A stretch of DNA of 64,000 nucleotides from Cotesia glomerata (GCF_020080835.1 NC_058167.1:2976659-3040658); one strand, 5' to 3'; numbered from the stretch's first letter, positions 32,465 to 45,158 are shown. Notes: generated from the sequence alone by a model not told the origin. Program-made: numbers and translations.

Positions 32465-32970
32465 CCCTTATGGAAATATTTTTCAAAAATAACTCTTAAA
32501 AAGTCTCAAAAACTCGTAATAAGACTTTTAAAAAGTCTTATTTTTTCTGAGTAAGTAAAAATAAGTATTGAAAAGTGTTAATAACTCTTGAAAAGTCTTA
32601 ATAAGTCTTACATTCTCAGAAAAATGGGACTTTTTAAAAAGAGTTTTTCAGAGTTAATAAGACTTAATCAGAGTTTTATTTAAAAAAAATACAAGCGAGA
32701 AAAAAGAGTTAATAAGAGTTTTTAAGAATTGAGAAGACTTATTAAGTAATAACAATTTTGATGGTTAAAAAAAAAATAAAATGAAAACTTTAATCCATTT
32801 CAAATGAAAAAGTTTTTATGGTAGTTTTTTGGGGTTACATTAATTAATAAATTATTCAGTTTTTTAATGTGACAAAATTTTTGGAGACAATGTTAAAAAT
32901 TTAACTTAGTACAATATAAATATAGTATATATTTGATTTTTTTCATACTTCTGTTCTAAATATCTACGAT
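32465..32970 (+). repeat. Left terminal inverted repeat of the 19.7-kb element
   Basis: Begins CCCCTTATGGAAATATTTTT. To about 32760 it is a mosaic of AAGTCTTA, AAGACTT, ACTCTTAA and GAGTTAATAAG in both orientations. Beyond that, a GGTAGTTTTTTGGGGTTACA block and ATGTTAAAAATTTAACTTAG match the right end. Homology fades near 32970. Confidence 0.8.
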
Positions 32971-34279
32971 AAGAAGTATGATCAAAAAATAAATATTAAT
33001 TTTAAATATACTTTAGAATCTTACTTTAAATACAATAAATAACTATCGGTGCTATAGTTCATAAGTACTAAAAAAATATTTAATTATAAGTTATATTTCG
33101 TTTAGATTTAAAAATACATGAACAATTTTTTTTGATAAGAACGGTACATTAAGCACTTAGATTTATTGCAACAAGCTTTTTCCTATTGTACAAATGAACT
33201 CAATAGACCATATGTATAACGCAGGAATATTTTAGTATAATTAAACTTACACTTAATTCTAATTTACTCGAATAATCTTAGTTTATACAGGTTAATACAT
33301 AATTTTGTACACAATCGATCAACATATTTACTTCTTCATAGCTGCAAAGTGTTGCAAAATACTTTGTCATAAAAAACAAAGCTTTATAGAAAAATGGTAT
33401 TTTCATTTTTTCAATTAGCCAATTTATTTAAACTTCGTTATAATCGAAATTTTTGTACAGATCTTAAATTTATATAAATGAATAAGTAAAATATGTGTAT
33501 GTGTAGAAAATATTTAAAAAAAAATATTGAACTCCCGACGTGAAAAGTTTGATATTTTTTAAAAACATATTCTGAACATATATTTATTGAGTCTATTCAT
33601 TAATATAAAATTAAAATCTGTCAAATAAATTTGGATAAATATGAAATCAATTATATTTAACACTAGATTATTGTAATATTTTCAGATTTATTTTTTTGAA
33701 AATAATTTTTGGTACTATTAATTTATAAGCCAAGTAACTATTGATTAAAAAAAAAAAAAAAATGTTATTTACAAAAAATTTTTGAATTGATATGTACATA
33801 AATAGTTTCATCTATTTATTTGTACATTAAAAAATTATTTGTATTAGTACCATTGAAAATAATGATTTTTAGTAGTTAAATATGTTTACATTACTAGAGT
33901 CTGTTAATTACGAATCCTACAAATTTTTTTAAACTACTAAAAATAACTTCTCAAGTTTAACCTTAATTATTTTTTTTTGTATCAGTAATCTTGTAATATA
34001 AATTTAATCGTGTAATATACTATTATTTAAAAATAATATTATGTAATAGTAATGATAGTAAGTAAAAGTAGTGAACATTTTATTATTTAGTTGTGAACAT
34101 TTAATGATTTTATGATAAGTACTTTTAATTTCAGTAAATTATTTCTTTTAATACTTAATTCAGACAATGAGAATTGCAATAAGTAGGTTTTTTGTAAGAC
34201 TTGCATTTTAGCGTTGAATTTGAAAAAGACATGTTCTTTTAATTTTTATAACCATATTATACATATAGATATTGTTTTT
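32971..34279. other. AT-rich internal flank of the 19.7-kb element
   Basis: Between the left TIR and the end of the transposase gene. No gene or clear repeat is seen; presumably it contains the transposase 3' UTR. Confidence 0.5.
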
Positions 34280-36512
34280 TTAATCACCATAACAACCGTG
34301 TGGTATAAAAATGGCATAATGCCTATTTTGCACTGAAGTTATCATACATGGTTGTAATATCATTTTCACTTCACAACATTGTAAATTTTCGGTGATCAGG
34401 CATTCTTCAATATTATGAACAGTTACAGTTCTCGATGAATAAAAATATTTCTTTAATTTTATTATTTCGTGATAAAATATATATATTTTTTCTTCAGTTT
34501 TATCAAAATTGAAGTAACAAACGTTTTGAATAATACCAATCTTGCCATTTTTTAATAATATTACGGAGTCATCTATTTTTTCACATGAACGATAATTTTT
34601 TGACGTATATCTTTTACTGTTGTAAATAAATCTATTGAAAGACTTACATTTATCAAATCTGTGTAAAAATTTTCGCTCGTTATCGTTCAAATTATATTTT
34701 TTACCGTTTCCGACAAGTATACAACCATCCACGTCAAAAGTATTTTTCAAACGCCCTGTCAAATTTTTTTCACAAAATTGTAAAAAGTTTTGGCTGATAT
34801 TAATTTTATTTTTTAATGGTGATAATGCTTTTTGGAATAAATATCGTCTGGCGATTTGGATAGTGATATGATTGGGACTCTTTTGCAATTTCAATAAAAA
34901 ATGATTTTCATTTTCGAAAATGAATGTGTTATGACACCATAAAGGCCCTAAGTTTTTTACACTTTTTACTATATGCAATAGTAAGTGGACATTATATGTC
35001 ATTGCTTGTTTCCCGAAGTATTCTTGATACGTTACTACGTATCTTAATAACAAAGAGTCAGCCGTGTCCAGTTCATCATGATTAATTGTATCAGATAATA
35101 AAATACGAAGAGCTTCCACCAATAGAGCTAAATGCTCTAAATATTTCTGGGGAAGAATCCCCTTTAAGCATATAAGCGAATAAAAAAGAATCCATGACCG
35201 CCATTCCGTTGCCTTCCACATTTCTCTTTCGGTTATTTTTCTTGGAGATCTCGTGATACATGTTGGGTGTTTAAAATTCAAAAGTTTAGTATTTATTGAT
35301 TCCACTTGGTTCGGATTACCCACATAATAATCTTCACCGAATGAAGATAGTACAATATCAGTATGTTGTTTTACTACACCTAATAAAATAGCGTGCATAT
35401 AATCAGGTGACATTCCATCCACAATGTTAAAATATTTTAAATTTATTAGTGGTGACGGCCCCCACACACCCATAACATCTTTGCCATATTTATTACCGCC
35501 AGCAAGTAGCATTTGTTCTTTAATTAATTCGTCTGTTCGTTGTCTTGGAACAATCATTGATACGGTATATTTTTGGCTATTATTGATGCGTTCCGTCCGA
35601 TGTTCACAGAATGTACATCCGTAAGAACCATTGTATTGCTTCATATTTAAAATTTTACATCTTGCAACTGAGTCTACTACGGCACATATGGGAATGAACT
35701 TGCTGGTAATTGTTTGTTGTTGTAGTTTCCATTGTACACCTTTGTCCGATAATTTATTGGCTTCATCAACGAATGGTTGCAAAAAGGAGCATGTCGGGTT
35801 CTTTTTTATCAATCCATAAGCCTGTCATAATCATATGCTTAGATTGAAGTTTCGAAGAGAACTCATTGATACGAGCATATATGGGCCAGATAGAAAGCTT
35901 GCTTGATTTCGATGGTTGACAACCGTCAGTGTTAAAAGTGTATGAAAAATTATATTCATCTGAAAGAGGGTTATTTATCGTAGATAATTTCTTATAAATT
36001 TTTCCATCCCTCATATTTTGAAGATCACTATTGCTGCAATCATCTCTTTTATCTTGACGATTTTCCATTAAAAATTGTTGAACTTCTGGATCTTCCAAAA
36101 TTGATTTTAGTTGTAGAGAGATATCAAATGTTAAAAAATAAGCAATATCTGACGATTTCACATTTTTGTCACAAATTTTACACTGGAATTCATCTTTGTT
36201 CAATTCTTTCTGAGCTCCAAAATAATAATTACATTCTTTGCAGTATATATGATATACAAGAATATCCTCATTTAGTTTTAATGTCTTAAATAATTTATAT
36301 TTTGAAGCAGGGACCACGTCACTTTGGAATAATGTATTAATCATTGATAAAATAGCAATAATAGTCTTCCATGTAAGGGATTCTTCAGCTCCTAATGCAA
36401 GTGTCATCATTAAAGCTTCTCCCCGTGTGATTGTCGAACACTTACAAAGTTGCTTGTTGTATTCGTAATCAGTGTCTTTTTCCTTATCGGTGTCTTTTTC
36501 CTTATCATCTTG
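34280..36512 (-). pseudogene. tnp2/CACTA-like transposase, main exon (one frameshift)
   Basis: Main exon of the transposase, entered through TTTTACAG at 36513. The N-terminal part has CKCSTITRGEALMM and a zinc ribbon (YCKECNYYF..FQCKICDKN). The catalytic region has FNTDGCQPSKSSKLSIWPIY (first Asp), then AVVDSVARCKI with NGSYGCTFCEH, and NIVDGMSPDYMHAILLGVVK; these are the landmarks of the transposase family tnp2 used by CACTA elements and animal relatives. The frame changes once, near 35800, in a run of six A (WIDKK-EPD against IDKK-NPTCSFLQPF). Downstream the frame is open for about 510 codons to 34280. There is no ATG at 35812; it is simply where the frame resumes. With the upstream exons the full protein would be about 875 residues. 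The frameshift may be mutation, sequence error or, less likely, programmed. Confidence 0.78.
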
Positions 36513-36702
36513 CTGTAAAACAAAATTTTAAATCAGTCCTTTCGTTTTTTTATATTTCATCCAATTATTTAAATAATGAAATAACCGAAATAATAAAATA
36601 CATAAAAAGAAGCTTTACAATAAAACAACAGCATTACAATGATTGCTTACTTAGTTCTATATGGATGGTAATTACCTATACGGGTAATACAAAAAAAAAG
36701 GT

Positions 36703-36929
36703 TTACTAGAGCCAAGACAAAATTTATCTTTTTTATTGACTTTTTTTTTTTTTTCAGGAAATCCAACATTTTTTCTCGATTGAGGAAAATTTTTCGTCAC
36801 AAGAAAATTTCGTCTTTTCCTTGAAGAACTTATTTTCTTGGTTCAAGACAACTTGGTTACTTTAAACGAACTTTCTTGCTTTAAAATTATTGAGTCTCTT
36901 GCGACAAAAAAATTTCATCTTAGCTATAT
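36703..36929. repeat. CTTGAGCCAAGA-type repeat, split by the hairpin element
   Basis: Phrases GAGCCAAGACAAAATTTATC and TTCTTGGTTCAAGAC resemble 18318-18640. Related text continues on the other side of the hairpin to about 38930 (GAACCAAGAC, AGCCAAGAATTT). The hairpin therefore probably inserted into an older copy. Confidence 0.4.
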
Positions 36930-38465
36930 AGCAAGATCACGTCAAGTGGACCCCCCATTTACCACTTGATCATAAAAATTTAATCTATATATATTTTTTA
37001 TTAGTACTTATGATGGAAAATTGATCCCCCAAACGATTTTTCAAAATTTTTATTTTACAATTTTTTTTTTTTATAATGAAAATTTTAAGCACTTTTAATT
37101 AAAAAATGGATTAAAAATGAAGCGCAAGAGATAAATTTGTGAAATTTTCAGGATCTATGGTCAAATGTCTATATTTTAAGAATATATTTACGACTTCAAA
37201 TTATTAATTTATTTTCGTATTGTTAATTAACTTTTAAGTTTACAAATGGAAATTTAACTGACTTCTCGGGCAGAAAATGCAGTTTTTTTTATCGGTCACA
37301 TGCTTTATCCATTTAAGTTTAAAAATCTGGAAGAAAATTTCACTGCTCGCCATTAGTTTAAACAAAATTAATTTATTTATGACAGCGCGTCAGGCGCCGA
37401 GCGCTGTGGAAATGCCGCGCTGCCGAGCGTCTTGAATTACATTAACGCTTTTATCAGTGACAATTTATAATAACATTACAAAATATTATTATAAAACAAA
37501 TTTTATTATTATTTATCTTATAATTTATTATAATTATTATAAATAAAATTTAATTTTTTTCAACAATGTTATAAACAATACAATCATAACATACTGAATA
37601 GAACAAACAAGCTTAAATTATTAAATAATAAATTCTGTAGTCAGTTATTTTTATTTTTTTTTTTTAAACTCTGTGAAAAATTTTCCAATGGTTTGTAATA
37701 ATGGAATTGGCGAGTATTTTTAATTTAAAAAATATTTTTTATTTAAAATGTTTATTAACAGAGTTTTTTAAAAAATAAAAATAACTGATTACAGAATTTA
37801 TTATTTAATAATTTGCTTGTTTGTTCTATTCAGTCTGTTATGATTGTATTGTTTATAACATTGTTAAAAAAAATTAAATTATAATAAATTATAAGATAAA
37901 TAATAATAAAATTTGTTTTATAATAATATTTTGTAATGTTATTATAAATTGTCACTGATTAAAGCGTTAATGTAGTTCAAGACGCTCGGCAGCGCGGCAT
38001 TTCCACAGCGCTCGGCGCCTGGCGCGCTGTCATAAATAAATTAATTTTGTTTAAACTAATGGCGGCAGTGAAATTTTCTTCCGGAATTTTAAACAAATGG
38101 ATAAAGCATGTGACCGATAAAACTGCATTTTCTGCCCGAGAAGTCAGTTAAATTTTCGGTTGTTAACTTAAAAGTTAATTAACAATACAAAATAAATTAA
38201 TAATTTAAAGTCGTAAATATATTCTTACAATATAGACATTTGACCATGGATCCTGAAAATTTCACAAATTTATCTTGCGCTTCATTTTTTAATCCATTTT
38301 TAATTAAAGTGCTTAAAATTTTCATTATAAAAAATTGTTAAAATCAAAATTTTGAAAAATCGTTTGGGGGATCAATTTTCCATCATAAGTACTAATAAAA
38401 ATTGTATATAGATTCAATTTTTATGATCAAGTGGTAAATGGGGGGTCCCTTGACGTGATCTTGCT
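36930..38465. mobile_element. 1.5-kb near-perfect foldback (hairpin) element
   Basis: AGCAAGATCACGTCAAG at 36930 is mirrored by TTGACGTGATCTTGCT ending at 38465. Almost the whole length is inverted: for example ACCACTTGATCATAAAAATT on the left, and the GC-rich GGCGCCGAGCGCTGTGGAAA block (37390-37410) against its complement near 38005-38025. The arms are about 750 bp with a loop near 37690-37740. The core GAGCGCTGTGGAAATGCCGC is unusually GC-rich for this region. No frame. It lies in the 5.3-kb intron 3 of the transposase gene, and a transcript from either strand would fold into long dsRNA. Confidence 0.85.
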
Positions 38466-38930
38466 CATAGTTAATTTTATTTGTTTAGGATAATTTAGTG
38501 ACTTTCTCTAATAATTTTTTAGCTTACTTCGAGAATTCAATTTCTTATATAATAAAAATTTTATTTTTGGTCTGATTGATTTGGGATCAGAGTTCAAGTT
38601 AAATTTTTTCTTATTCGAAAAAAATTAAATAGTAAAGTAAAAAAGAAAAACACAATGTAACGTTTAATAAGTTCAACGAATTTTATGTGATCTGCAGAAA
38701 GTAATTGTTAAATAATACAGCTAATGAAGAAGTCATGATCTTTCTTGAAGTCAAACTTGCGTCGTTGTGTCATCAAGTCGAGTCACGAGACTTCGTAATT
38801 CAAAATTAACAATTCAAAAAAAATTCCATTGTTTATCCAAAAAATTTTTGACCTTCCTTCTACAGCCCGAAAATATTCTCGAACCAAGACTATTTATCTA
38901 TAGCCAAGAATTTTTTTTTCTTCTATAAGC

Positions 38931-40329
38931 AATGATGTCTTAACTAACATTTTATTTTTAATTTTATGCACAGCGTATTTGGATTCAAAAACGTTTGTTT
39001 AATGAAAATACACTACCAAAAAAAATTTTTCAAAAATGCTGATTAAGACGTTATTTTTTATTACCGTAAATATGTTAACACTATTTTACACAGAACGTAA
39101 AATTGTTTTTTTCAAAAATTGGTAAATATGCTTTAACTGGTGTATCTTCTTATATATTACATACTCAGAAAAAAAAAGAACTTCTTTCGAATTATTACTT
39201 TGCGAACAATTTGAAGAAAATAGAATGGTGAGATATTTACATTTATAACTGATTATATAATTGAATTCTATAATAATATTTTAAATTTTACATTCAGAAT
39301 ATATTTTAGAAATATATTTTTATATTTTACATTCGATGCAAAATTTTGCTGTTACAAGATGAAAACAAGAGCAATACAATACAGATACAAAGCCATTGAA
39401 GAACTAATATAAAATAAAATTTCTCTTGTAAATTTGAATTATCTATTTATTTTGGTAGTATTCAAAAATTCATTAATAACTTCGATTGATAATTTCCATA
39501 CACTGGATGAAAAGCAATTTTTTCCTAAATAAAAATTAAATTCATTTGAGGCAATATGTAATGTTAAATTTTTGATAAACATAAATACATCGTATACTTT
39601 ACTGAGAAAAATTTATGTGGCTTAAAAAATTTAATTGATTTAATAGATTAATTTCTTGTTACGTTTATTTCTTTACTTGATGGAAATTTTAAAAAATTCC
39701 ATAAATAAAAATTTGAATAATATTTTTGTATTTTCCCATGTTAATCTATCTAATTCTTATTACAAGAAAGTATTTACGAGATTTGAAAGATCAAATAGCC
39801 TTGGGAAAATATAATAAGCTAGAGAAAGTTACGTTTTGATAAAAATTTTTTTCCCAAAGCAGTAGGAAAATATAAAAGTTTTATCTGTAAGCACCCAGAG
39901 AAAAAAAGGATAAAAATCTTAATTTTTAAACTCGATGAACTCAATAACCTTGAAATAGATTTTTCAGCTATTTGACCTAGAAAATAGCAAGATGTTTCAG
40001 GGATAGCCTGCTATTATTCGTTTTACATTTCTCTTTTTCAAGTTATTAATCAATTAATAAGTTTTGTTATCGTGAAAACATATAAAAATGGTAAAATGTC
40101 ATGAGTTCTCAACTTTATTAATTTTGATTCCATATTTATAAAATTAAAATAAATAATTTATTCAATTGATCACTAAATTTGAAAAGCAGCTATTGTTGGA
40201 GGCTGCATTAAAACGTGATTATAATTTTAATATAATTTTACTATTAAAGTTTTCTGAACAGGAAAATTTTATTCCTTTATCCATTTAAATTAATTTTTTT
40301 TTTAATTCAATTTCGTTGTGATTATTTTT
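38931..40329. other. AT-rich intronic DNA
   Basis: Inside the long intron of the tnp2-like gene. No gene, and no repeat that I can delimit. Confidence 0.5.
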
Positions 40330-40960
40330 AACTTCCCGCTAAGAAAATCGAAGATTTTCAAAAATGGGGAAGTTATTGTTTTCACCCCGTTTTGCAAAAA
40401 TCGAGTTTTCATCAAATCTCGACGTTTAAAGGTCACAGGAAGTTTCCCTGACTATCCCCGCGAGGTTGTCACAATGTCTGTATGTATGTATGTATGTATG
40501 TATGTTTAATATATATGTGCGTGTGCGTGTGTGTGTATGTAAAAGTATGTGAATCGCTTATAACTTTTAAACGACTTAACCGATCGGAGCCAACCAAACG
40601 GTGTTCTAAAGAGTTCCCTCAAACTTAGATTTCCCGAGAATTTGAACCGATTCGGACCGATAGATTTTGAGAAATTTTGAAAAATCTCAAAAAAAAATAA
40701 GAAAAAAATCATTTCTAAAAGTGGTTATTCTGGAATAACTTTTAAACGGCTCGATCGATCAACTCTAAAAACTAATCCGCCCTTAAGCTTGAAAAACCAC
40801 GTCGATCACCGCAAATCCGGTCAAAATCAGTTCATTCGTTCGAGAGATAGCGTGAACGAAAGAAAACCGAAAAAAGTGTTTTTTTCACATAACTTCGACA
40901 TTTCTCATCGGATCGTTTTTGATGAAATAGAATTATTTTTAGAGCTTACGAGTCAAAAGA
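40330..40960 (+). repeat. Family A repeat, copy 9 (3'-truncated)
   Basis: Starts AACTTCCCGCTAAGAAAATC, with a TGTATGTATG tract at 40480-40504, and continues to about GATGAAATAGAATTATTTTTAG, where similarity stops. It shows that the family has also entered the 19.7-kb element. 40961-41777 beyond it is AT-rich intron with nothing recognised. Confidence 0.75.
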
Positions 40961-41777
40961 ATGTATCATAAAATTTCTGTTTTATATCGAAACAAATTCT
41001 TATATATACTTTATATATGTCGATTGAGGTGATCCGAAAAAATAAAAAAATTTTCGTTTTTCTCCAAACTGGTTCCAAAAAGTTACGTATAGTTATAAAA
41101 AAATACCTGGTTTAATTTGAGCCTTTAATATTAACAGGTAGTGTTTACCACTTCTCGATTTTTTATAAGAATAAATGGGAAAAACTTTGTTTGCATTTTC
41201 TTATTATTATAACTATTTAACGGCGGGCTATAGAGAAAATCTACAAATCAATTTTTGTATACCTTCTACAGAGATCTCGCCAAATCATAAAAATTTTAAT
41301 TGTTTCAATTTTTTAAAAATTTGATTGACTGACATTTTTAAACTTATCTCCTGATTTGCCTTACTTTCGAATGTTATTTAGGGAATCGCACAAAAAAATA
41401 AGTATGTTGGTTATTACTTGACAATCAGAGACCAAAAATGTTTTAGGTTTTTAAAAGTTGTGTCGTAAAGAAAAATATCGTATATTATATCTTGAAATTC
41501 GTTATTTGTGATGATCTGTTGTATAGCAGCAAAATATTGCTTTAAATGAGAATTTTTTATATGTAGAAAGTGGTATTCATATAGAATTGCATCAGATTTG
41601 ATTAGCCATATAATAATGAATTTAAATAACTAGCAACTTAAACGAAACATTGACTGCTGAATACAGTTTTAAATTATAATCATTTCTTTGTTAAAAACAT
41701 TTTTGTATAAATAAACTTATAAAAATATACAAAAATGTGACCAAAACTGTTTTTATGTATTAAATGATAAAATTTAC

Positions 41778-41834
41778 CTGATTATGCTCACTATCACAAC
41801 CAATATAAAAATCATTTACTGTTGAATCTTCCGC
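41778..41834 (-). CDS. tnp2-like transposase gene, exon 3
   Basis: 19 codons (AEDSTVNDFYIGCDSEHNQ), in phase 0 at both ends. Entered through a T-rich tract and TTTTGTAG; exits at GTAAAT. Followed on the minus strand by a 5.3-kb intron to 36512. Acidic; no domain recognised. Confidence 0.7.
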
Positions 41835-41906
41835 CTACAAAAAAAAAAAAAAAAATTAGAAAATTTATTTTTGATTTTTTTTTTCAAAAAAATGTTCATA
41901 ACTTAC

Positions 41907-42146
41907 GTCAAACCATGTTTCTCGATGTTGAGATTCATCATCATAGTCTTCATAAAACCATGAATTTGGTACCGAATATGTGGGTGAGTTTTGTTGATAG
42001 GTAAGAGAAGCATTATTTTCACTCACAGTTTCTATAGACATTGAGTTGTTATCGCCGAAAATTTCCTCGCAAGCCAATTGATCATTTCCATTTGTATTAT
42101 CATCAACAATATTTTGATTAGGAATTTGATTATCTTCATTTGTAAC
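41907..42146 (-). CDS. tnp2-like transposase gene, exon 2
   Basis: 80 codons in phase 0 at both ends, acceptor GCTGTAG and donor GTAAGT. The product is acidic and Asn/Glu-rich (VTNEDNQIPN..., ending RETWFD), typical of the variable linker upstream of the zinc-ribbon region in these transposases. The open frame and both consensus splice sites support it. Confidence 0.72.
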
Positions 42147-42674
42147 CTACAGCATAAAGCAAGCCAGAAGTATTTGGTATTATATGAAAATAAGTCAATG
42201 GAAACTGTCAACAATCGATATTTTTTTCGTTTGAGATATCGTTTTAGATATCATAAGATAAAAATAGTATTTAAAAAATGCTAAAATCCATTTGTTTAAA
42301 CACATTTATAAACTAATGGATTTATATATTTTTCGAAAAGTTTTTTTTTCACAATGTGTAAACTTAAGATTTTTGATAGAGTAAACATGCAGCTAATTTT
42401 TGATAACAGAAAATACTAATGATACTGAAATCTCTACACATCTGATAATTTTTTTATTTTTTAGAGAAATAATTTACTATTAACAAAATATTAAAAGAAA
42501 AAAATACATTCATTGTTTTATTACATTTCTAAATGTTAAATTATTTTGAAAACTTTCTTCATACCTATTAAAATTAAATTTTACTTTATTTTTTATGATA
42601 AATCCCAACAATTGTCAAATTTTAGTTTATTTCTGTATTATTTAAATATTGTTATAAAATATATTTTAACTTAC

Positions 42675-42773
42675 AGTACATCGGTATTGTTTTAATTTTC
42701 TATAAAAAGTGGATCGAGGTATAATGCCATTACTCTCCGGAGTTAAATGTAATTTATATCGACCTCGCTTCAT
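42675..42773 (-). CDS. tnp2-like transposase gene, exon 1
   Basis: 33 codons from the ATG at 42773 to a consensus donor (ACT|GTAAGT). Product MKRGRYKLHLTPESNGIIPR.., basic, ending in a KLKQYRC segment. The start is chosen because no ATG lies in frame just upstream and the exon joins in frame to exon 2. The divergent BEN-like gene starts 2.4 kb away on the other strand. Confidence 0.68.
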
Positions 42774-43303
42774 ATTTAATTGTAACTTTGCTATCACTTG
42801 AGATTTAACTATAATAAAAATACTGTAGAATTCACAATAGATCAATCTTCATCAAAAACAATAATCGAAAAGTAATTTAGCTCAATTGAAATTATTCATT
42901 TATCTTGAGATTAAATTTGTCGACAGTGTATCTTCATTCCAATAAATAGACACTGAACATAACTTTTGTCTGATTAAATAATATTACAGTGAGAGTTAAG
43001 TGTTATTATAGCTACGCATTTAAATACACCACAAATTTTCAGTCCTTTTACTGGCGGCTATTATTTACTATTTATTATAGATGAATTAACTGAATATCAC
43101 TTATAATATATATTTCACTAATGACATTTTTATTTTGCTGTTTGAAGTAAATAATTGAATAATATTAACGATAAGTTTCACTTTATCACGAGAAACGCAG
43201 TTTATATTTTTTATTACGCTGAACAGACGTGTGTTTATAAACAATAGAGTGATAGAAATGTTTGTAAGTTTGTATAGGTAGTCCATGGAGACTACACATC
43301 ATA

Positions 43304-43400
43304 CAGATCGCGCGATTTTTTTACCCCCTCTATAGCGCCGAGCGCACCTAGCACTCATGTAAATGACGCTAAAGAGGGGGTAAAAAAAACGCGCGATCTG
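43304..43400. repeat. 97-bp palindromic element
   Basis: CAGATCGCGCGATTTTTTTA at the left is mirrored by AAAAAAAACGCGCGATCTG at the right, around ACCCCCTCT...AGAGGGGGT arms and a CGCCGAGCGCACCTAGCACT centre. A left-truncated relative lies at 44952-45020 in the same orientation, just upstream of the BEN-like gene. Confidence 0.8.
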
Positions 43401-44044
43401 GCCACATGGAATTTCCGTGTTCGACATTATATTCTATACACCTTGCTTGTTGCTTCGCTTCTACAATGACAAGGTCAAATCATATCTTTATAAGTAAATC
43501 TATATACTAAATATACACATTCAAGTGCTGAATATAAATTTAAATTTTGTAGACATCTTATAACTATAAAAATGCAGATTGTACGAAGCACATGAGCATT
43601 GGGATAATTTTTTTTTTTTAATAAAAATTTTTTTTTTTTTAAATATTTATCTGAATAATTGCTGCAGTATAACTTTATTAATCAATTTATGGAAGATGTC
43701 GATAAAATAAAAAAATAATTTTAAATAATAAATAAAAATATAAAATATACTTTCAATCTATAATTCATGATGTTGCGATATTTATTTTAAAAATTTTTTC
43801 TTATAAATTTAAAGAAGATATAACAAACTCGTAAGCGAACAATTGTTATAAAAATTTTTTTTCGTGAGCCACATAGATTTTTTAATATAATTTTAAATGC
43901 AAAGTATTCTTTCCATTGAACAATTTAAGATTCGTAATTTTAGAAACATTTTTTTTTTTTTTTAAATTGGAAAATTTATAACTTCATGCAACCAATAAAA
44001 AGAAATTGATCTTTTTTTTTAATATAAAATTCGGAATTGTTGTT

Positions 44045-44047
<3 letters not shown>

Positions 44048-44134
<87 letters not shown>
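44048..44134. repeat. (CT)n microsatellite
   Basis: About 43 uninterrupted CT dinucleotides. The reading frame across it is an artefact. Confidence 0.97.
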
Positions 44135-44136
<2 letters not shown>

Positions 44137-44419
44137 GGCAGTGCACATCGAGGAAAGACATTATATTAAGCATACATGGAGACTATACATGACACTGTAT
44201 TAAAAGATCGTTTCATGCCTTTGTAAAGTGCTTCTTCTTTGTTATGATATTACGATAACTTGTGTCACACTACACGTGCGGCCAACGAAGGAGGGATCGT
44301 GTTGTCTTGATCAACTATGTATATTTCACGAGTACACTAACACATATACATGCGTGCACATATACTTTCATAGAGACCGGAGAAGAGACACATTCACTTG
44401 CATTCACTTGTTTATTCTT

Positions 44420-44951
44420 AGTCCACTCGGCGTGGAAAAAAAAAAGGGGTTTATTGGCAACTTTTCGACAAAATGGTCCGATTTTGAATTTTTTTTTTTT
44501 TAAATACTCAGAAAAATATTCTGATCATTTGTGTGTATGTGGGAAGTGTTGCTTTTTTTTTTGTTTAAAAAATAGCGTTTTAGCGTTGAGCTTCAAATTA
44601 AAATATCTCGGAAACTACGCAAAAGTAGTCGAGACATATTGCGTATGAAATTTAGAGAATTGAATAAGGCATAAAATGAGCCAAACCGGATGTCTCTACG
44701 ACCAATAGTTTACGAGATATTAATTTTTCAATGAAGAAAAGCGCGGTTCCGCTCGAGCGCTTATAAACAAATAGCTGTAACTCCGAAAGAAATCAATCGA
44801 TATACTTTTTTGTTTTTTTAAATTAAAGCTTTTACTGACTTTTATAAGTCAGAATATTTTTCTGAGTATTTTAAAAAAAAAAATTAAAAATCGGACCATT
44901 TTGTCGAAAAGTTGCCAACAAACCCCTTTTTTTTTCCACGCCGACTGGACT
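44420..44951. mobile_element. Inverted-repeat element with arms of about 105 bp
   Basis: AGTCCACTCGGCGTGGAAAA at 44420 is mirrored by TTTTCCACGCCGACTGGACT ending at 44951, and the arms continue through TTGGCAACTTTTCGACAAAA and GGTCCGATTTT. The interior has a GTCGAGACATATTGCG segment but no gene. It abuts the truncated copy of the 43.3-kb palindrome. Confidence 0.75.
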
Positions 44952-45158
44952 ATCTCTATACCGCCGAGCGCGCCTACCACTCACGTAAATGAAGCTAAAG
45001 AGGGGGTAAAAAAATCACGCGGGCCACACTGATTTGACGGTTAAACTTCGATAGTGGTATACAGTGAAACACTTGTCTTACCGGTATAGTGCAGTGTTAG
45101 TTATTGACTAAAGTGTTTTTGTTTAATCTAATAAAACTTAATTATTTATTTATTTATA

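Larger units (their letters stand above)
42774..45158. other. Divergent intergenic region between the two genes of the 19.7-kb element
   Basis: Presumed to hold both promoters. It contains the short palindrome at 43304-43400, a related half copy at 44952-45020, a (CT)n microsatellite and the inverted-repeat element at 44420-44951. No consensus promoter is assigned. Confidence 0.5.

Noticed and set aside
34280..35812. A separate gene starting at 35812
   Set aside because: There is no ATG at 35812 (the codon is TTG). The frame continues the upstream tnp2-like exon after a one-base shift.
44006..44203. Leu/Ser-repeat protein of 65 codons
   Set aside because: Produced by translating the (CT)n microsatellite.
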